DNA of 64,000 bases, from contig NZ_LT906448.1 in assembly GCF_900186835.1 (NCBI RefSeq), positions 186,001 through 250,000 on the forward strand. The letters run 5' to 3'. Under the pieces are notes generated by a model. It was not told where the DNA came from. It saw nothing but the letters and a program-made list of their open reading frames with translations, and made no database searches. The stretch's first letter is position 1. Each line of letters begins with the position of its first letter. Both the position numbers and the translations under genes were made by a program. Source of the DNA: Pasteurella dagmatis. Lineage in GTDB: Bacteria; Pseudomonadota; Gammaproteobacteria; Enterobacterales; Pasteurellaceae. Positions 43,501-54,236 of this stretch are shown in pieces.

Positions 43501-44691
43501 ATGGAATTCTGGGATAAAGCTAAAGCGCAATATGAAAGTTGGACACGAATTACGCCAACCAACTTGATGTATGATAGAGCCTTACTTTGGCTATTCATTG
43601 TTTTATTGTTAATTGGATTGCTGGCAGTCTCTTCGGCATCCATTCCTGTAGGTACACGTTTATTTAACGATCCATTTTATTTTGCTAAACGTGATGCACT
43701 TTATCTTTTACTGTCTTGCGTTTTTTTTTATTTCACTGTGCAAATTTCCACTGAAAAATGGGAACAATGGCATGCGCGTTTATTCTTGTTAGCATTATTT
43801 TTATTGGTGCTGGTTTTGATTCCAGGCATTGGGCGTGAAGTGAATGGTGCAAGACGCTGGATCCCAATGTTGTTCTTTAACTTTCAGCCTGCTGAGTTTG
43901 CTAAACTTGCACTAACTTGTTTTTTAGCCAGTTATTTTACCCGTAGATATGATGAAGTTCGTTCTCGAAAATTAAGTGCAATCAAACCTTTTGTCGTAAT
44001 GGGGCTAATGGGTTTTTTATTACTGATACAGCCTGATTTAGGAAGCACTGTTGTTTTATTTGTCATTACTTTTGGATTGTTATTTATTGTCGGAGCCCAT
44101 TTTATTCAATTCCTTGCATTGATTGGAATTGGTATTTTTCTTTTTGTAGTATTGGTGGTGTCTTCAGCGTATCGATTAAGACGTTTTACTGGCTTTTTAG
44201 ACCCATTTAAAGATCCTTATGGAACGGGCTTTCAGCTTTCTAACTCGCTAATGGCATTTGGGCGTGGTGAGTTTAATGGTGAAGGTTTAGGTAACTCAGT
44301 TCAAAAATTAGAATATTTACCTGAAGCACACACTGATTTTGTAATGGCTGTTATTGGCGAGGAATTCGGTTTTTTAGGCATTCTAGCGATTATTATTTTG
44401 CTCGGTTTATTGATTTTTCGCGCAATGAAAATTGGTCGAGAATCTTTACAAAAAGAACAACGTTTCAAAGGCTTCTTAGCATTCGGGATAGCATTTTGGG
44501 TTTTCTTCCAAGGATTTGTTAATTTAGGTATGGCGCTAGGTTTATTACCAACGAAGGGGTTAACCTTCCCCCTAATTAGTTACGGTGGTTCTAGCTTAAT
44601 TATTATGTCAATTTCGATTGGATTATTATTACGTATCGATCACGAAAATCGACTAATGCAAATAGGGCAGGCGAGATTACGTGACGATTAA
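43501..44691 (+). CDS. ftsW: Septal peptidoglycan polymerase FtsW
   Basis: SEDS-family glycosyltransferase that polymerises lipid II at the septum with FtsI. The 396-residue protein has ten helices, VNGARRWIPMLFFNFQPAEF near 115, the catalytic-region LLIQPDLGSTVVLFVITFG near 178, and LPEAHTDFVMAVIGEEFGF near 280. It is shorter at the N-terminus than E. coli FtsW (414). A run of nine T at about 43721-43729 lies inside codons for FFYF. A 104-bp gap before murG holds an uptake core. Confidence 0.95.
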   Translation: MEFWDKAKAQYESWTRITPTNLMYDRALLWLFIVLLLIGLLAVSSASIPVGTRLFNDPFYFAKRDALYLLLSCVFFYFTVQISTEKWEQWHARLFLLALFLLVLVLIPGIGREVNGARRWIPMLFFNFQPAEFAKLALTCFLASYFTRRYDEVRSRKLSAIKPFVVMGLMGFLLLIQPDLGSTVVLFVITFGLLFIVGAHFIQFLALIGIGIFLFVVLVVSSAYRLRRFTGFLDPFKDPYGTGFQLSNSLMAFGRGEFNGEGLGNSVQKLEYLPEAHTDFVMAVIGEEFGFLGILAIIILLGLLIFRAMKIGRESLQKEQRFKGFLAFGIAFWVFFQGFVNLGMALGLLPTKGLTFPLISYGGSSLIIMSISIGLLLRIDHENRLMQIGQARLRDD

Positions 44692-44795
44692 AGATTTGTG
44701 AAAATTTGATGAAAACAGACCGCACTTTTGGTCTAAATTTAGGAATGGTTTATCTGTAATTTTATGTTGCGATAAGAATAATAAAGGAAAATAAC

Positions 44796-45854
44796 GTGAC
44801 AACACAAAAGAAAAGATTATTAGTAATGGCAGGTGGTACGGGAGGACATGTCTTCCCCGCAATTGCTGTTGCGCAATGTTTACAAAAACAAGGCTGGGAT
44901 ATCTGTTGGTTAGGTACGAAAGATCGAATGGAGGCTCAACTTGTACCTAAGCACAATATTCCGATCGAGTTTATTCAAATTTCAGGTTTGCGAGGAAAAG
45001 GGATTAAAGCGTTGCTAACAGCGCCTTTTGCCATTTTAAGAGCGGTTTTTCAAGCGTATAAAATTATTAAACAATACCGACCGCACGCAGTGTTAGGGAT
45101 GGGGGGATATGTGTCAGGTCCTGGTGGTGTCGCTGCAAAATTATGTGGTGTGCCAGTGATTTTGCACGAGCAAAATGCAGTGGCAGGTTTGACCAACAGT
45201 TGGTTATCAAAAATTGCCAAACGTGTATTACAAGCATTCCCAAATGCTTTTCCAAACGCTGAAGTCGTGGGTAATCCTGTACGTGAAGCTTTATTTTTAA
45301 AGCCAGAGCCAGAGCAACGCTTTTCACAGCGAGAAGGAAAATTACGTGTATTAGTGGTTGGTGGTAGCCAGGGGGCAAAAGTATTAAATATGACTTTGCC
45401 AGAAGTGCTGGCAGGTCTTGCTAATAAAATTGAAGTTCGTCATCAAGTGGGACAAGGTGCAGTTGAAAATATACGAGCATTATATGCAAAAGATGCCTCT
45501 GTTACTGTCACTGAGTTTATTGATGATATGGCAGACGCTTATGCGTGGGCGGATATTGTGATTTGTCGTTCTGGAGCGTTAACGGTCTGCGAATTGGCTG
45601 CTGTGGGAGTACCTGCAATCTTTGTGCCATTCCAACATAAAGATAGACAACAATATTTGAATGCAAAATACTTAGCAGATGCGGGAGCTGCAAAAATTAT
45701 TGAACAGCAAGATCTTAATGCTGAAGTCTTAATTCGGTTATTAAATCAATTTGATCGCAGAACATTACTTGAAATGGCAATTAAAGCAAAAACAATGTCA
45801 AAGCCATTTTCAGCACAACGTGTAGCTGATGTCATCATTGAAGAAGCAAATTAG
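44796..45854 (+). CDS. murG: Lipid II synthase MurG
   Basis: Peripheral membrane glycosyltransferase that adds GlcNAc to lipid I. The 352-residue protein has the N-terminal G-loop [17 protein letters not shown] near 10, [14 protein letters not shown] near 104, [12 protein letters not shown] near 125 and the C-terminal [12 protein letters not shown] near 188, plus [19 protein letters not shown] near 250. The start is GTG at 44796, preceded by AAAGGA; there is no suitable ATG. Length matches E. coli (355). Confidence 0.96.
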   Translation: MTTQKKRLLVMAGGTGGHVFPAIAVAQCLQKQGWDICWLGTKDRMEAQLVPKHNIPIEFIQISGLRGKGIKALLTAPFAILRAVFQAYKIIKQYRPHAVLGMGGYVSGPGGVAAKLCGVPVILHEQNAVAGLTNSWLSKIAKRVLQAFPNAFPNAEVVGNPVREALFLKPEPEQRFSQREGKLRVLVVGGSQGAKVLNMTLPEVLAGLANKIEVRHQVGQGAVENIRALYAKDASVTVTEFIDDMADAYAWADIVICRSGALTVCELAAVGVPAIFVPFQHKDRQQYLNAKYLADAGAAKIIEQQDLNAEVLIRLLNQFDRRTLLEMAIKAKTMSKPFSAQRVADVIIEEAN

Positions 45855-45869
45855 AGCAGGAATAAAGCA

Positions 45870-47318
45870 ATGATCAATTCAAACTGTGGAAAAGAATTTA
45901 AACAACGTGTAAGAGATATGATCCCTGAAATGCGCCGAGTGCGCCAAATTCATTTTGTTGGAATTGGTGGTGCAGGTATGGGCGGTATTGCTGAAGTGTT
46001 ATTAAACGAAGGCTATTTTGTGACCGGATCCGATATTATGGAAAGTGCGGTCACAAATCGTTTAGTTTCTTTAGGTGCGAAAATTTACTTTACGCATTCA
46101 GCAGAAAATGTACAGGATGCTAGTGTTGTTGTGGTTTCAAGTGCGATTAAACCAGATAATATAGAAGTGGTTACTGCAAAAGAAAAGCGTATTCCAGTGA
46201 TTCAACGTGCACAAATGCTTGCAGAGATTATGCGTTTCCGTCACGGTATCGCTATTGCAGGTACGCACGGCAAAACAACAACTACCGCAATGATCTCAAT
46301 GGTTTACGCAGAGGCGGGCTTAGACCCGACCTTTGTGAACGGTGGTCTTGTGAAATCAGCAGGAACAAATGCGCATTTAGGTTGTAGTCGCTATTTGATT
46401 GCAGAAGCGGATGAAAGTGATGCATCCTTTTTACATTTACAACCTATGGTATCTGTGGTTACGAATATCGAACCTGACCATATGGAAACATACAATGGTT
46501 CATTTGAAGAAATGAAACAAACTTATGTGAATTTCTTACATAACTTACCGTTTTATGGTCTTGCAGTGCTTTGTGCAGATGATCCCGTTTTAGAAGAATT
46601 AATGCCAAAAGTTGGCCGCCAAGTGATTACTTATGGTTTCAGTGAAAAAGCTGATTATCGTATTGAGGATTACCAGCAAACGGGTTTCCAAGGGCATTAC
46701 ACTGTGATGACACCAAGTGGTGAGCGCATTGATGTATTATTGAATGTACCAGGTCGTCATAATGCATTAAATGCAACAGCAGCATTAGCTGTAGCGAAAG
46801 AGGAAGGTATTGAAAATGAGGCAATTTTAGCCGCACTTGCAGATTTCCAAGGCGCAGGACGTCGTTTTGATCAGCTTGGGCATTTTATTCGCCCAAGTGG
46901 TAAAGTGATGTTAGTGGATGATTATGGTCATCACCCAACTGAAGTGGCTGTGACTATTCAAGCTGCTCGTCAAGGTTGGGAAAATAAACGTGTTGTAATG
47001 ATTTTCCAACCGCATCGCTATTCACGTACACGTGATTTATTTGATGATTTTGTACAGGTGCTATCACAAGTTGATGCACTAATTATGCTCGATGTGTATG
47101 CCGCTGGTGAAGCACCAATTGCAGGTGCAGATAGCCGATCATTATGTCGCTCAATTCGTAACTTAGGAAAAGTTGATCCTATTTTTGTATCAGATCACAA
47201 CCAATTAGGCGAAATTCTCGATCAAATTTTACAAGATGGCGATTTAATCTTGGCACAAGGTGCTGGCAATGTAAGTAAAATTGCACGTCAATTAGCAGAA
47301 AAATGGACTCAAGAATAA
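45870..47318 (+). CDS. murC: UDP-MurNAc:L-alanine ligase MurC
   Basis: Adds L-alanine to UDP-MurNAc, the first stem residue. The 482-residue protein has [19 protein letters not shown] near 25, the ATP motif [15 protein letters not shown] near 130, [14 protein letters not shown] near 180 and [14 protein letters not shown] near 350. The first ATG gives a short N-terminal tail before the conserved [13 protein letters not shown]; a later ATG near residue 17 is possible. It is followed by ddl after 11 bp. Confidence 0.96.
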   Translation: MINSNCGKEFKQRVRDMIPEMRRVRQIHFVGIGGAGMGGIAEVLLNEGYFVTGSDIMESAVTNRLVSLGAKIYFTHSAENVQDASVVVVSSAIKPDNIEVVTAKEKRIPVIQRAQMLAEIMRFRHGIAIAGTHGKTTTTAMISMVYAEAGLDPTFVNGGLVKSAGTNAHLGCSRYLIAEADESDASFLHLQPMVSVVTNIEPDHMETYNGSFEEMKQTYVNFLHNLPFYGLAVLCADDPVLEELMPKVGRQVITYGFSEKADYRIEDYQQTGFQGHYTVMTPSGERIDVLLNVPGRHNALNATAALAVAKEEGIENEAILAALADFQGAGRRFDQLGHFIRPSGKVMLVDDYGHHPTEVAVTIQAARQGWENKRVVMIFQPHRYSRTRDLFDDFVQVLSQVDALIMLDVYAAGEAPIAGADSRSLCRSIRNLGKVDPIFVSDHNQLGEILDQILQDGDLILAQGAGNVSKIARQLAEKWTQE

Positions 47319-47329
47319 CGGATAACAAA

Positions 47330-48259
47330 ATGAAAAAAACATTAAAAGAAGAAAAAATTGCCGTGTTATTAGGCGGTACTTCTGCAGAACGTGAAGTGTC
47401 TTTAAATTCAGGTCAAGCTGTTTTAAATGCATTATTAAATGCGGGTTTTGATGCGCACCCAATTGATCCAAAAAACTTCCCTGTTGCTAGCTTAAAAGAG
47501 CAGGGGTTTGATCGTGTATTTAATATTTTACACGGTCGCGGGGGTGAAGATGGTACAATGCAAGGCTTACTTGAGCAAATAGGTATCCCTTATACAGGTT
47601 GTGGCGTGATGGCCTCTGCTTTAACAATGGATAAAATGCGAACAAAAATGTTATGGAAGGCCTTTGGTTTACCTGTTGCCGAAATGGAAATTGTGACAAA
47701 AAACAATGTTGCAGAACTTAATCCAGCCGAAGTTGTCGAAAAATTAGGATTACCATTAATGGTAAAACCTTCTTTAGAGGGGTCTAGTGTTGGTTTAACT
47801 AAAGTTAAAGCGGTAGAAGATCTCAAAAGTGCGGTCGATTTTGCGTTAAAATTTGATGAAACCGTATTAATTGAAGAATGGTTAGCTGGAGATGAATTAA
47901 CGATTCCTGTGCTAGATAATGAAGTGTTACCCGCTGTACGCATTGTGCCTGAAGGCGAGTTTTACGATTATGAGGCTAAATATCTTTCAGATAACACACA
48001 ATATTTTTGTCCCGCAGGTTTAAGTAAAGAACGTGAACAAGAGTTAAACCAATTAGTTAAGCGTGCTTATGATGTGGTAGGTTGTCGTGGTTGGAGCCGA
48101 ATTGACGTAATGACAGATAGCAAAGGTCAATTCCGCTTAGTTGAGGTGAATACTAACCCAGGAATGACAAGCCATAGCTTATTCCCAAAATCAGCAGCAG
48201 TTGTTGGCTACTCATTTGAGCAATTGGTTGTTAGAATTTTGGAGCTAAGTGCGAAATGA
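47330..48259 (+). CDS. ddl: D-alanine-D-alanine ligase
   Basis: ATP-grasp enzyme that makes the D-Ala-D-Ala used by MurF. The 309-residue protein (E. coli DdlB 306) has [20 protein letters not shown] near 14, [16 protein letters not shown] near 70, [16 protein letters not shown] near 150 and [15 protein letters not shown] near 275. I chose the ATG at 47330 ([13 protein letters not shown]); the longer frame from 47303 overlaps murC and is not family-like. Its end overlaps ftsQ by four bases (ATGA). Confidence 0.96.
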   Translation: MKKTLKEEKIAVLLGGTSAEREVSLNSGQAVLNALLNAGFDAHPIDPKNFPVASLKEQGFDRVFNILHGRGGEDGTMQGLLEQIGIPYTGCGVMASALTMDKMRTKMLWKAFGLPVAEMEIVTKNNVAELNPAEVVEKLGLPLMVKPSLEGSSVGLTKVKAVEDLKSAVDFALKFDETVLIEEWLAGDELTIPVLDNEVLPAVRIVPEGEFYDYEAKYLSDNTQYFCPAGLSKEREQELNQLVKRAYDVVGCRGWSRIDVMTDSKGQFRLVEVNTNPGMTSHSLFPKSAAVVGYSFEQLVVRILELSAK

Positions 48260-49032
48260 TTCAGGGTGTTAAACGTAGAGTAACACAAAATATCAAGTAT
48301 AACGACTCAGAAAGTTATACGTTTAAACCTGTAAAATTAGTGATTATCCTATTGTGTTTAGGTGTGTTTTTTTATGTGTACACAAATTGGCAGAGTTTAT
48401 TAGAAAAATTAGATAATCGACCAATTAATGCCTTTATTTTGACCAATAACCCATCCTACACGACTTATGATGATGTACGTGATTCTGTGCTAAAAATGGG
48501 CGGTTTAAAAGGCTTCTTTGGTCAGGATATTGATGCTGTACGTGAGCAAATAGAAACAATGCCTTGGATTAAAAAGGCTGCTGTTCGGAAGATTTGGCCT
48601 GATAAGCTAAGCATTGCCGTCATTGAGCACCAACCAATTGCAATTTGGAACGAAGGTGAGTTTTTATCGAAAGAAGGCGAAATTTTCCAGTTACCCATGG
48701 ATAAATTAGAAGATAAAAATTTACCGCACTTATCGGGACCTGACTATCAAAGTACGAAAGTGTTAGAAGCGTGGCATCAAGTGAATGCGAATTTGACGGA
48801 AAAAGGGCTAAAATTAAAGGCTGTTACAATTGATGACCGTGGTGCGTGGCAAATTGTATTAGATAATAATCTTGTATTAAAATTAGGTAGAGGTGAATGG
48901 AAAGCAAAACTTGATCGTTTTGTCACAATTTACCCACAAATTGAAGTACCAGAAAATAAAAAATTGTCTTATGTGGACTTAAGATATAGCGTTGGTGCAG
49001 CCGTTGGATTTGCTGATATTGATGCTAATTAG
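48256..49032 (+). CDS. ftsQ: Cell division protein FtsQ
   Basis: Bitopic membrane protein that bridges early and late division proteins through FtsQLB. The 258-residue protein has a cytoplasmic tail of about 26 residues, a membrane helix ([19 protein letters not shown], about 27-45), the POTRA domain ([20 protein letters not shown] onwards) and the beta domain with [20 protein letters not shown] and [23 protein letters not shown]. It is a little shorter than E. coli FtsQ (276). Start overlaps ddl. Confidence 0.94.
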   Translation: MIQGVKRRVTQNIKYNDSESYTFKPVKLVIILLCLGVFFYVYTNWQSLLEKLDNRPINAFILTNNPSYTTYDDVRDSVLKMGGLKGFFGQDIDAVREQIETMPWIKKAAVRKIWPDKLSIAVIEHQPIAIWNEGEFLSKEGEIFQLPMDKLEDKNLPHLSGPDYQSTKVLEAWHQVNANLTEKGLKLKAVTIDDRGAWQIVLDNNLVLKLGRGEWKAKLDRFVTIYPQIEVPENKKLSYVDLRYSVGAAVGFADIDAN

Positions 49033-49053
49033 TTTTTTGTGAAGTGATAAGAA

Positions 49054-50334
49054 ATGGCAAAGATTGTGGAATCAAAAATTATTGTTGGACTTGAAGTGGG
49101 AACCTCTAAAGTGGTTGCTTTAGTGGGTGAACTTTTACCCGATGGTGTAGTCAATATTCTAGGAGTTGGTAGCTGTCCAGCAAAAGGTATCGATAAAGGA
49201 AATATTACTGACTTAAATGCTGTTGTGACATCGGTACAACGTGCGGTTGAGCTTGCGGAGTCAGTTGCGGATTGCCAAATTCTCAGTGTGACTTTGGCGA
49301 TTACAGGCGAACATATCCAAAGTTGGAATGATAGCGGTGCAGCCCCCATTGTAGGTGATGAAGTGACGCAAGAAGATATTGATGCAGCGTTGCATACAGC
49401 AAGTTCAATTAAAATGCCAGAAGGTTTAGCATTATTACATCGTCTTCCACAGGAATACTCTGTGGACCAACAAAGAAATATTAAAAATCCACTTGGTTTT
49501 CAAGGTGGCCGGTTAACTTCAAATGTGCATTTGATCGCTTGCCACCAAGATTGGCTGAATAATTTACGTCAAGCAGTTGAGCGTTGTAAGTTGAAAATTG
49601 ATAAAGTCGTGTTTTCAGGCATTGCAGCAAGCCATTCTGTATTAACCGAAGATGAAAAAGATCTTGGTGTATGCTTGATTGATTTTGGTGCAGGTACAAT
49701 GGAGGTCATGGTATATACCAATGGTTCATTGCGTTTTAGTAAAGTAATTCCTTACGCAGGTAATCGTGTGACTGATGATATTGCCTATGACAGGACAACA
49801 TCACGTATTGAAGCAGAAAATATTAAAGTGAAATATGGTAGTGCAGTAAGCCCTCCTCGTCAAAATCCTGAAGCTGAATTTGATGTAATGAGTATTGATG
49901 GTAGTGTGATTGGTCGCTGTTCAAAAGCACGGTTGTCTATGGTAACCGCTGCACGTTATCAAGAATTGTTAGGATTAGTGAAACAAGAGCTGATTCAACT
50001 TAAATATGAATTGGAAAGTAAACAAATGAAATTTGAGCTTATTGCAGGTATTGTGATTACAGGTGGTGGTGCTCAAATTAAGGATTTAAAAGAGTGTGCA
50101 ACAGAAGTATTTGGTTTACACGTACGTATCGGTAATCCATTGAACATTACTGGCGTAACACATCACGTAGAGAATAAACCACAATATTCAACAGTATTAG
50201 GTTTATTGCAATATGATTATAGTAGTAATGATGAAAGCCCTTTAAATGATACTTATAGCAATGATGCTAGTCTTTTGGGCTCTTTATGGTCAGGAATGAA
50301 AAAAGTTGCCAAGAAAGTGCGTTCAGAATTTTGA
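49054..50334 (+). CDS. ftsA: Cell division protein FtsA
   Basis: Actin-like ATPase that ties FtsZ filaments to the membrane. The 426-residue protein (E. coli 420) has [20 protein letters not shown] near 11, [20 protein letters not shown] near 160, [18 protein letters not shown] near 208, and [20 protein letters not shown] near 333. The C-terminus ([18 protein letters not shown]) is the amphipathic membrane-targeting helix. It lies 21 bp after ftsQ and 84 bp before ftsZ. Confidence 0.96.
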   Translation: MAKIVESKIIVGLEVGTSKVVALVGELLPDGVVNILGVGSCPAKGIDKGNITDLNAVVTSVQRAVELAESVADCQILSVTLAITGEHIQSWNDSGAAPIVGDEVTQEDIDAALHTASSIKMPEGLALLHRLPQEYSVDQQRNIKNPLGFQGGRLTSNVHLIACHQDWLNNLRQAVERCKLKIDKVVFSGIAASHSVLTEDEKDLGVCLIDFGAGTMEVMVYTNGSLRFSKVIPYAGNRVTDDIAYDRTTSRIEAENIKVKYGSAVSPPRQNPEAEFDVMSIDGSVIGRCSKARLSMVTAARYQELLGLVKQELIQLKYELESKQMKFELIAGIVITGGGAQIKDLKECATEVFGLHVRIGNPLNITGVTHHVENKPQYSTVLGLLQYDYSSNDESPLNDTYSNDASLLGSLWSGMKKVAKKVRSEF

Positions 50335-50418
50335 GAATTTAGATTTTTCATCTACAATAAGAAATATTTAAGTTTTAGTAATGTGCTAGCAGAGAATTAG
50401 CATCGACGGAGAATGAAT

Positions 50419-51711
50419 ATGTTTGAACCAGTAGATTACGATCTTGGTGAAATGGACGGAGCTCTCATCAAAGTTGTGGGCGTAGGTGGAGGTGGTGGTA
50501 ACGCCGTAAACCATATGGTTGCCAGTATGATTAAAAATAATATTGGTGGCACACTAGTTGATGAAAGTGTAATGGATTCAGATGAGCATGGAAAAATCAT
50601 TTTCTATGCAGTGAATACTGATGCCCAAGCATTGCGTAAAAGCCAAGTACAACAAACTGTACAAATCGGTGGTTCAACAACGAAAGGTCTGGGTGCTGGT
50701 GCAAACCCTAATGTAGGTCGTAAAGCAGCAGAAGATGATCAAGATGCACTGCGTGCTATGCTTGAAGGTGCTGATATGGTGTTTATTGCTGCTGGTATGG
50801 GTGGCGGTACTGGTACAGGTGCAGCCCCAATTGTTGCGCAAATTGCAAAAGAATTGGGTATTCTTACCGTTGCAGTTGTGACTAAACCATTCTCATTCGA
50901 AGGCAAAAAACGTATGGCTTTTGCGGAAATGGGAATTAAAGAACTTTCAAAACACGTTGATTCTCTAATCATTATTCCGAACGAACAATTAGCAAAAGCA
51001 TTGCCAAAAAATGCGACACTACTTCAAGCTTTCTCTGCAGCTAATGATGTATTACGTAACTCGGTGACCGGCATTTCAGATATGATTACTTCACCGGGTT
51101 TAATTAACGTGGATTTTGCTGATGTAAGAACAATAATGTCTGAAATGGGGCAAGCAATGATCGGTTTCGGTTCTTGCAAAGGCTCAGCTGGTGAAGGTCG
51201 TGCAGAAGAGGCTACTCGTCTTGCAGTGAAAAGCGATTTATTAGAGCGTGTAGATCTATCTGGTGCAAAAGGTATTTTAGTGAATATCACCGCAGGTCCA
51301 GATTTAGCGTTCACTGAATTTACTATCGTGGGCGATACGATAGCAGAATTTGCCTCTGATGAGGCGACAGTTGTTGTTGGTACAACATTAGTTCCAGAAA
51401 TGGAAGATGAAATCCGTGTGACTATTGTTGCAACAGGTCTTGGTGAACTTGATACGCCAGATGTACAAATCGTACAGCGTCAGCAATCCATTCACCATAC
51501 ACCGGGTGAGTCAAGACCATTGCAACCAGCAAACTTAAGTGGCCACCAAGTTCAAAACCCTACTTACGGTTCACCACCAAATACAAGTAGACCGACTGAC
51601 TTAAGTAAGACAAGTATATTGGATACGCCAATCACAGCGCGTCCAACAAATTTGCAAAAAGATGAAAGTTTATTTAATGTACCAAACTTTCTTCGCAATA
51701 CAGATAAATAA
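50419..51711 (+). CDS. ftsZ: Cell division GTPase FtsZ
   Basis: Tubulin homologue that forms the division ring. The 430-residue protein has [17 protein letters not shown] near 18, the tubulin signature [15 protein letters not shown] near 122, and [20 protein letters not shown] near 228. The C-terminal tail [12 protein letters not shown] is the FtsA/ZipA-binding peptide. Between HMV and FYAVNTD there is an insert of about 19 residues relative to E. coli FtsZ. I chose the ATG at 50419, seven bases after GGAG; the ATG six bases earlier is too close to it. Confidence 0.97.
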   Translation: MFEPVDYDLGEMDGALIKVVGVGGGGGNAVNHMVASMIKNNIGGTLVDESVMDSDEHGKIIFYAVNTDAQALRKSQVQQTVQIGGSTTKGLGAGANPNVGRKAAEDDQDALRAMLEGADMVFIAAGMGGGTGTGAAPIVAQIAKELGILTVAVVTKPFSFEGKKRMAFAEMGIKELSKHVDSLIIIPNEQLAKALPKNATLLQAFSAANDVLRNSVTGISDMITSPGLINVDFADVRTIMSEMGQAMIGFGSCKGSAGEGRAEEATRLAVKSDLLERVDLSGAKGILVNITAGPDLAFTEFTIVGDTIAEFASDEATVVVGTTLVPEMEDEIRVTIVATGLGELDTPDVQIVQRQQSIHHTPGESRPLQPANLSGHQVQNPTYGSPPNTSRPTDLSKTSILDTPITARPTNLQKDESLFNVPNFLRNTDK

Positions 51712-51758
51712 TTAAGATTAGCCTTGTTGTATTAAGTGCAATAAGTTAAGAGACGAAT

Positions 51759-52676
51759 ATGATTAAACAAAGAACTTTAAAACAAAGCATTAAAGTAACA
51801 GGTGTTGGCTTACATAGTGGTAATAAAGTAACCTTGACGTTACGTCCTGCTATGCCAAATACTGGCGTGATTTATTGTCGGACTGACTTAAACCCACCAG
51901 TAACTTTTTCTGCAAATGCTAATTCAGTACGTGACACAATGCTTTGCACCTGTTTAGTAAATGAAGAAGGTGTCCGCATTTCAACTGTTGAGCACTTAAA
52001 TGCTGCATTAGCAGGTTTAGGTATTGACAATGTCATTATTGAAGTGGACGCACCAGAAATTCCAATTATGGATGGTAGTGCTAGTCCTTTCATTTATCTT
52101 CTATTAGATGCAGGCATTGAAGAACAAAATGCAGCGAAGAAATTTATTCGTCTGAAAAAACATGTGCGCGTTGAAGATGGTGATAAATGGGCAGAGTTTA
52201 AACCTTATAATGGTTTCCGCTTAGACTTTACGATTGATTTTGAACATCCTGCTATTGGCAAAGATGTACGTAATTATGTGATGGATTTTTCTGCACAAGC
52301 ATTCGTTCAACAAATCAGTCGTGCACGAACTTTTGGTTTCATGAAAGATATTGAATATCTTCAATCTCAAGGGTTAGCATTAGGTGGCAGCCTAGATAAT
52401 GCCATTGTGTTAGATGATTACCGTATTTTGAATGAAGATGGATTACGTTTTAAAGATGAATTAGTTCGTCATAAAATGTTAGATGCTATTGGTGACTTAT
52501 ATATGGCCGGTTATAATATTATTGGTGATTTTAAAGCCTATAAATCTGGTCATGGTCTAAATAATAAATTATTACGTGCAGTATTAGATAACAAAGATGC
52601 TTGGGAGTTTGTGACTTTTGAGGATAAACAAGATGTTCCACAAGGTTACGCAGTATCAACACAAGTGTTAATCTAA
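51759..52676 (+). CDS. lpxC: UDP-3-O-acyl-N-acetylglucosamine deacetylase
   Basis: Zinc enzyme of the first committed step of lipid A synthesis. The 305-residue protein (E. coli 305) has [16 protein letters not shown] near 17, [20 protein letters not shown] with the zinc histidine near 79, [16 protein letters not shown] near 97, the [20 protein letters not shown] segment near 190, and [19 protein letters not shown] with the remaining zinc ligands near 233. It ends the cluster, 47 bp after ftsZ, linking division to outer membrane synthesis. Confidence 0.97.
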   Translation: MIKQRTLKQSIKVTGVGLHSGNKVTLTLRPAMPNTGVIYCRTDLNPPVTFSANANSVRDTMLCTCLVNEEGVRISTVEHLNAALAGLGIDNVIIEVDAPEIPIMDGSASPFIYLLLDAGIEEQNAAKKFIRLKKHVRVEDGDKWAEFKPYNGFRLDFTIDFEHPAIGKDVRNYVMDFSAQAFVQQISRARTFGFMKDIEYLQSQGLALGGSLDNAIVLDDYRILNEDGLRFKDELVRHKMLDAIGDLYMAGYNIIGDFKAYKSGHGLNNKLLRAVLDNKDAWEFVTFEDKQDVPQGYAVSTQVLI

Positions 52677-52692
52677 TTACATCACTCTGATT

Positions 52693-52729
52693 AAAAAAGC
52701 TATATTTCTTATGAAGTATAGCTTTTTTG
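52693..52729 (+). terminator. dcw cluster terminator after lpxC
   Basis: AAAAAGCTATA and TATAGCTTTTTT form an 11-12 base A/T-rich stem with a 12-base loop and a T run. It closes the mraZ-lpxC cluster. The rest of the 233-bp gap before sprT is very AT-rich and shows nothing I can identify. Confidence 0.85.
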
Positions 52730-52909
52730 TTTAATATAATCCGTATTATTTATTGTGAAAGCCATTATTATAAATGGGGTCTTTTAGTTAGGTTTAGAGT
52801 ATAAAATTTAATCTAGTTGGTAAATAAGTTAATCATTTTAGTTTATTCATATAATTATGAATGAGTAGTCTTCTTTCAAAAATATAACGTTTAAAGGCAT
52901 TGTTTAAAA

Positions 52910-53410
52910 ATGCAACAAGAAACTCATTTGCATCATCTTAAAAAAGAAGTTCAGTGTAAATTGCATCAATCTTTCCAGATTGCAGAAACTTATTTTGCTC
53001 GTCAGTTTTTAATCCCTAATGTTAATTATAAGGTTCGGGGGGCAAAAGCCGGAGTTGCTTATTTACAACAAAATGAAATCCGTTTAAACCCAATATTATT
53101 GTTAGAAAACAGTGAGGATTTTATTCGTGAAGTTGTGCCACATGAGCTAGCTCATTTGCTAGTATATCAACTCTTTGGGCGAGTCAAACCACATGGCCAA
53201 GAATGGCGGAATATGATGAAAAATGTTTTTCATTTGGAGCCTCGAGTTTATCACCAATTTGATACATCAAATGTAGTAAAGTCAGTTTTCCCCTATGAAT
53301 GCAGGTGTAAAGTACATTATTTAACAATTAGACGACATAATAATATTCAAAATGGTAAAATAATATACTTTTGTAAAGAATGTAAAATTCAGCTAAAATT
53401 TAAAGCATAA
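52910..53410 (+). CDS. sprT: SprT-family zinc metalloprotease-like protein
   Basis: Cytoplasmic protein of the SprT/Spartan fold; eukaryotic relatives cut proteins cross-linked to DNA, and the bacterial role is unsettled. The 166-residue protein (E. coli 165) has the zinc site HELAHLLVYQLFGRVKPHGQEW near 82 (HExxH plus a third histidine), and C-terminal cysteines in YECRCKVHYLTIRRH and YFCKECKIQL that form a zinc ribbon. No good ribosome site precedes the ATG. It stands alone between two terminators or AT-rich gaps. Confidence 0.92.
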   Translation: MQQETHLHHLKKEVQCKLHQSFQIAETYFARQFLIPNVNYKVRGAKAGVAYLQQNEIRLNPILLLENSEDFIREVVPHELAHLLVYQLFGRVKPHGQEWRNMMKNVFHLEPRVYHQFDTSNVVKSVFPYECRCKVHYLTIRRHNNIQNGKIIYFCKECKIQLKFKA

Positions 53411-53471
53411 TTCAAACTAAGTGCTATACTTCAAGAAAAATATAATTCTTAACCATATAAAGAGGGAATTT

Positions 53472-54095
53472 ATGATGAAAAAATCATTATTAGTATTAGC
53501 AATGGGAACATTATTTGCAGCAACTGCAAGTGCTAATTTCTATGTTCAAGGAGACTTAGGAACATCGAAAGTAAAATGGTCTGGAGATGGTGAAAGTTCT
53601 AGTAAGACTGGTTTTTCACCAAGTTTATCTGTTGGTTATAAATTGACAGATTTTCGTTTAGCTCTTGATTATACAAAATATGCAGATGTTAAATATAGTT
53701 ATGTAGATGAAGAAGATTTGGCTAATGTATTTGTTTCTGCAAGTGGTAAATTTAAAACTGAATCTTTAGGTTTATCTGCAATCTATGATATTGACCTAAA
53801 TAGTAATTTAACTCCTTATGTTGGTGCGCGTATTGCAGTTAACCGCTTCTCATTAAAAGAAAGTGGTACTGAAAGACACGTTACTCCGAATATGCAAGGA
53901 AAAGATAAAATAGTAAAAACTAATGAAAGCTATAAAGAGACTAAAGTTGGTTATGGCATTTTAGCTGGTGTGAGTTATAAATTTACTGATAGCTTAGCGG
54001 CTAACGCAGGTCTTGAATATAACCATTTAGGTAGTTTTGATGGTGTAAAAGCTCGTCAATACGGTGCTAAAGTAGGTTTACGCTACGAATTCTAA
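53472..54095 (+). CDS. Opacity-family outer membrane beta-barrel protein
   Basis: A 207-residue surface porin-like protein of the opacity (Opa) family, relatives of which affect adhesion. Residues 1-20 are a signal peptide (MMKKSLLVLAMGTLFAATASA), then NFYVQGDLGTSKVKWSG begins the barrel. Strand patterns include SVGYKLTDFRLALDYTKYAD, LTPYVGARIAVNRFSL and VGYGILAGVSYKFTDSLAAN, and it ends in a terminal Phe (GLRYEF). AGAGGGAA precedes the ATG pair (53472 and 53475). The two loops with charged repeats (SGDGESSSK, SGTERHVTPN) are probably surface-exposed. No phase-variable repeat is present. Confidence 0.85.
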   Translation: MMKKSLLVLAMGTLFAATASANFYVQGDLGTSKVKWSGDGESSSKTGFSPSLSVGYKLTDFRLALDYTKYADVKYSYVDEEDLANVFVSASGKFKTESLGLSAIYDIDLNSNLTPYVGARIAVNRFSLKESGTERHVTPNMQGKDKIVKTNESYKETKVGYGILAGVSYKFTDSLAANAGLEYNHLGSFDGVKARQYGAKVGLRYEF

Positions 54096-54116
54096 TTGAA
54101 TTTATCTCAATTCCAA

Positions 54117-54157
54117 AAGTGCGGTAGAAAAATCAAAAATTTTTACCGCACTTTTTG
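54117..54157 (+). terminator. Terminator made of paired uptake sequences after the opacity protein
   Basis: AAAAGTGCGGTA and TACCGCACTTTTT form a stem, extended by AAAAAT/ATTTTT pairing, with T after. Uptake cores are 54117-54125 and 54145-54153 in opposite directions. Confidence 0.9.
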
Positions 54158-54168
54158 TATTCATTTCC

Positions 54169-54200
54169 CTTGAAATTTCCTTTTTTGCTCTTATATCTAA
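54169..54200 (+). promoter_or_regulatory. Candidate sigma-32 promoter of htpG
   Basis: CCCTTGAAA ends at 54175 and matches the heat-shock -35 well. About 13-14 bases on, CTCTTATATCTA resembles CCCCATnTA only partly. The position, 40-70 bp before htpG, is right for a heat-shock gene. Confidence 0.5.
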
Positions 54201-54236
54201 AAGCACTTGTGTTTTAGCGTAATAAAAGGAAATGCT

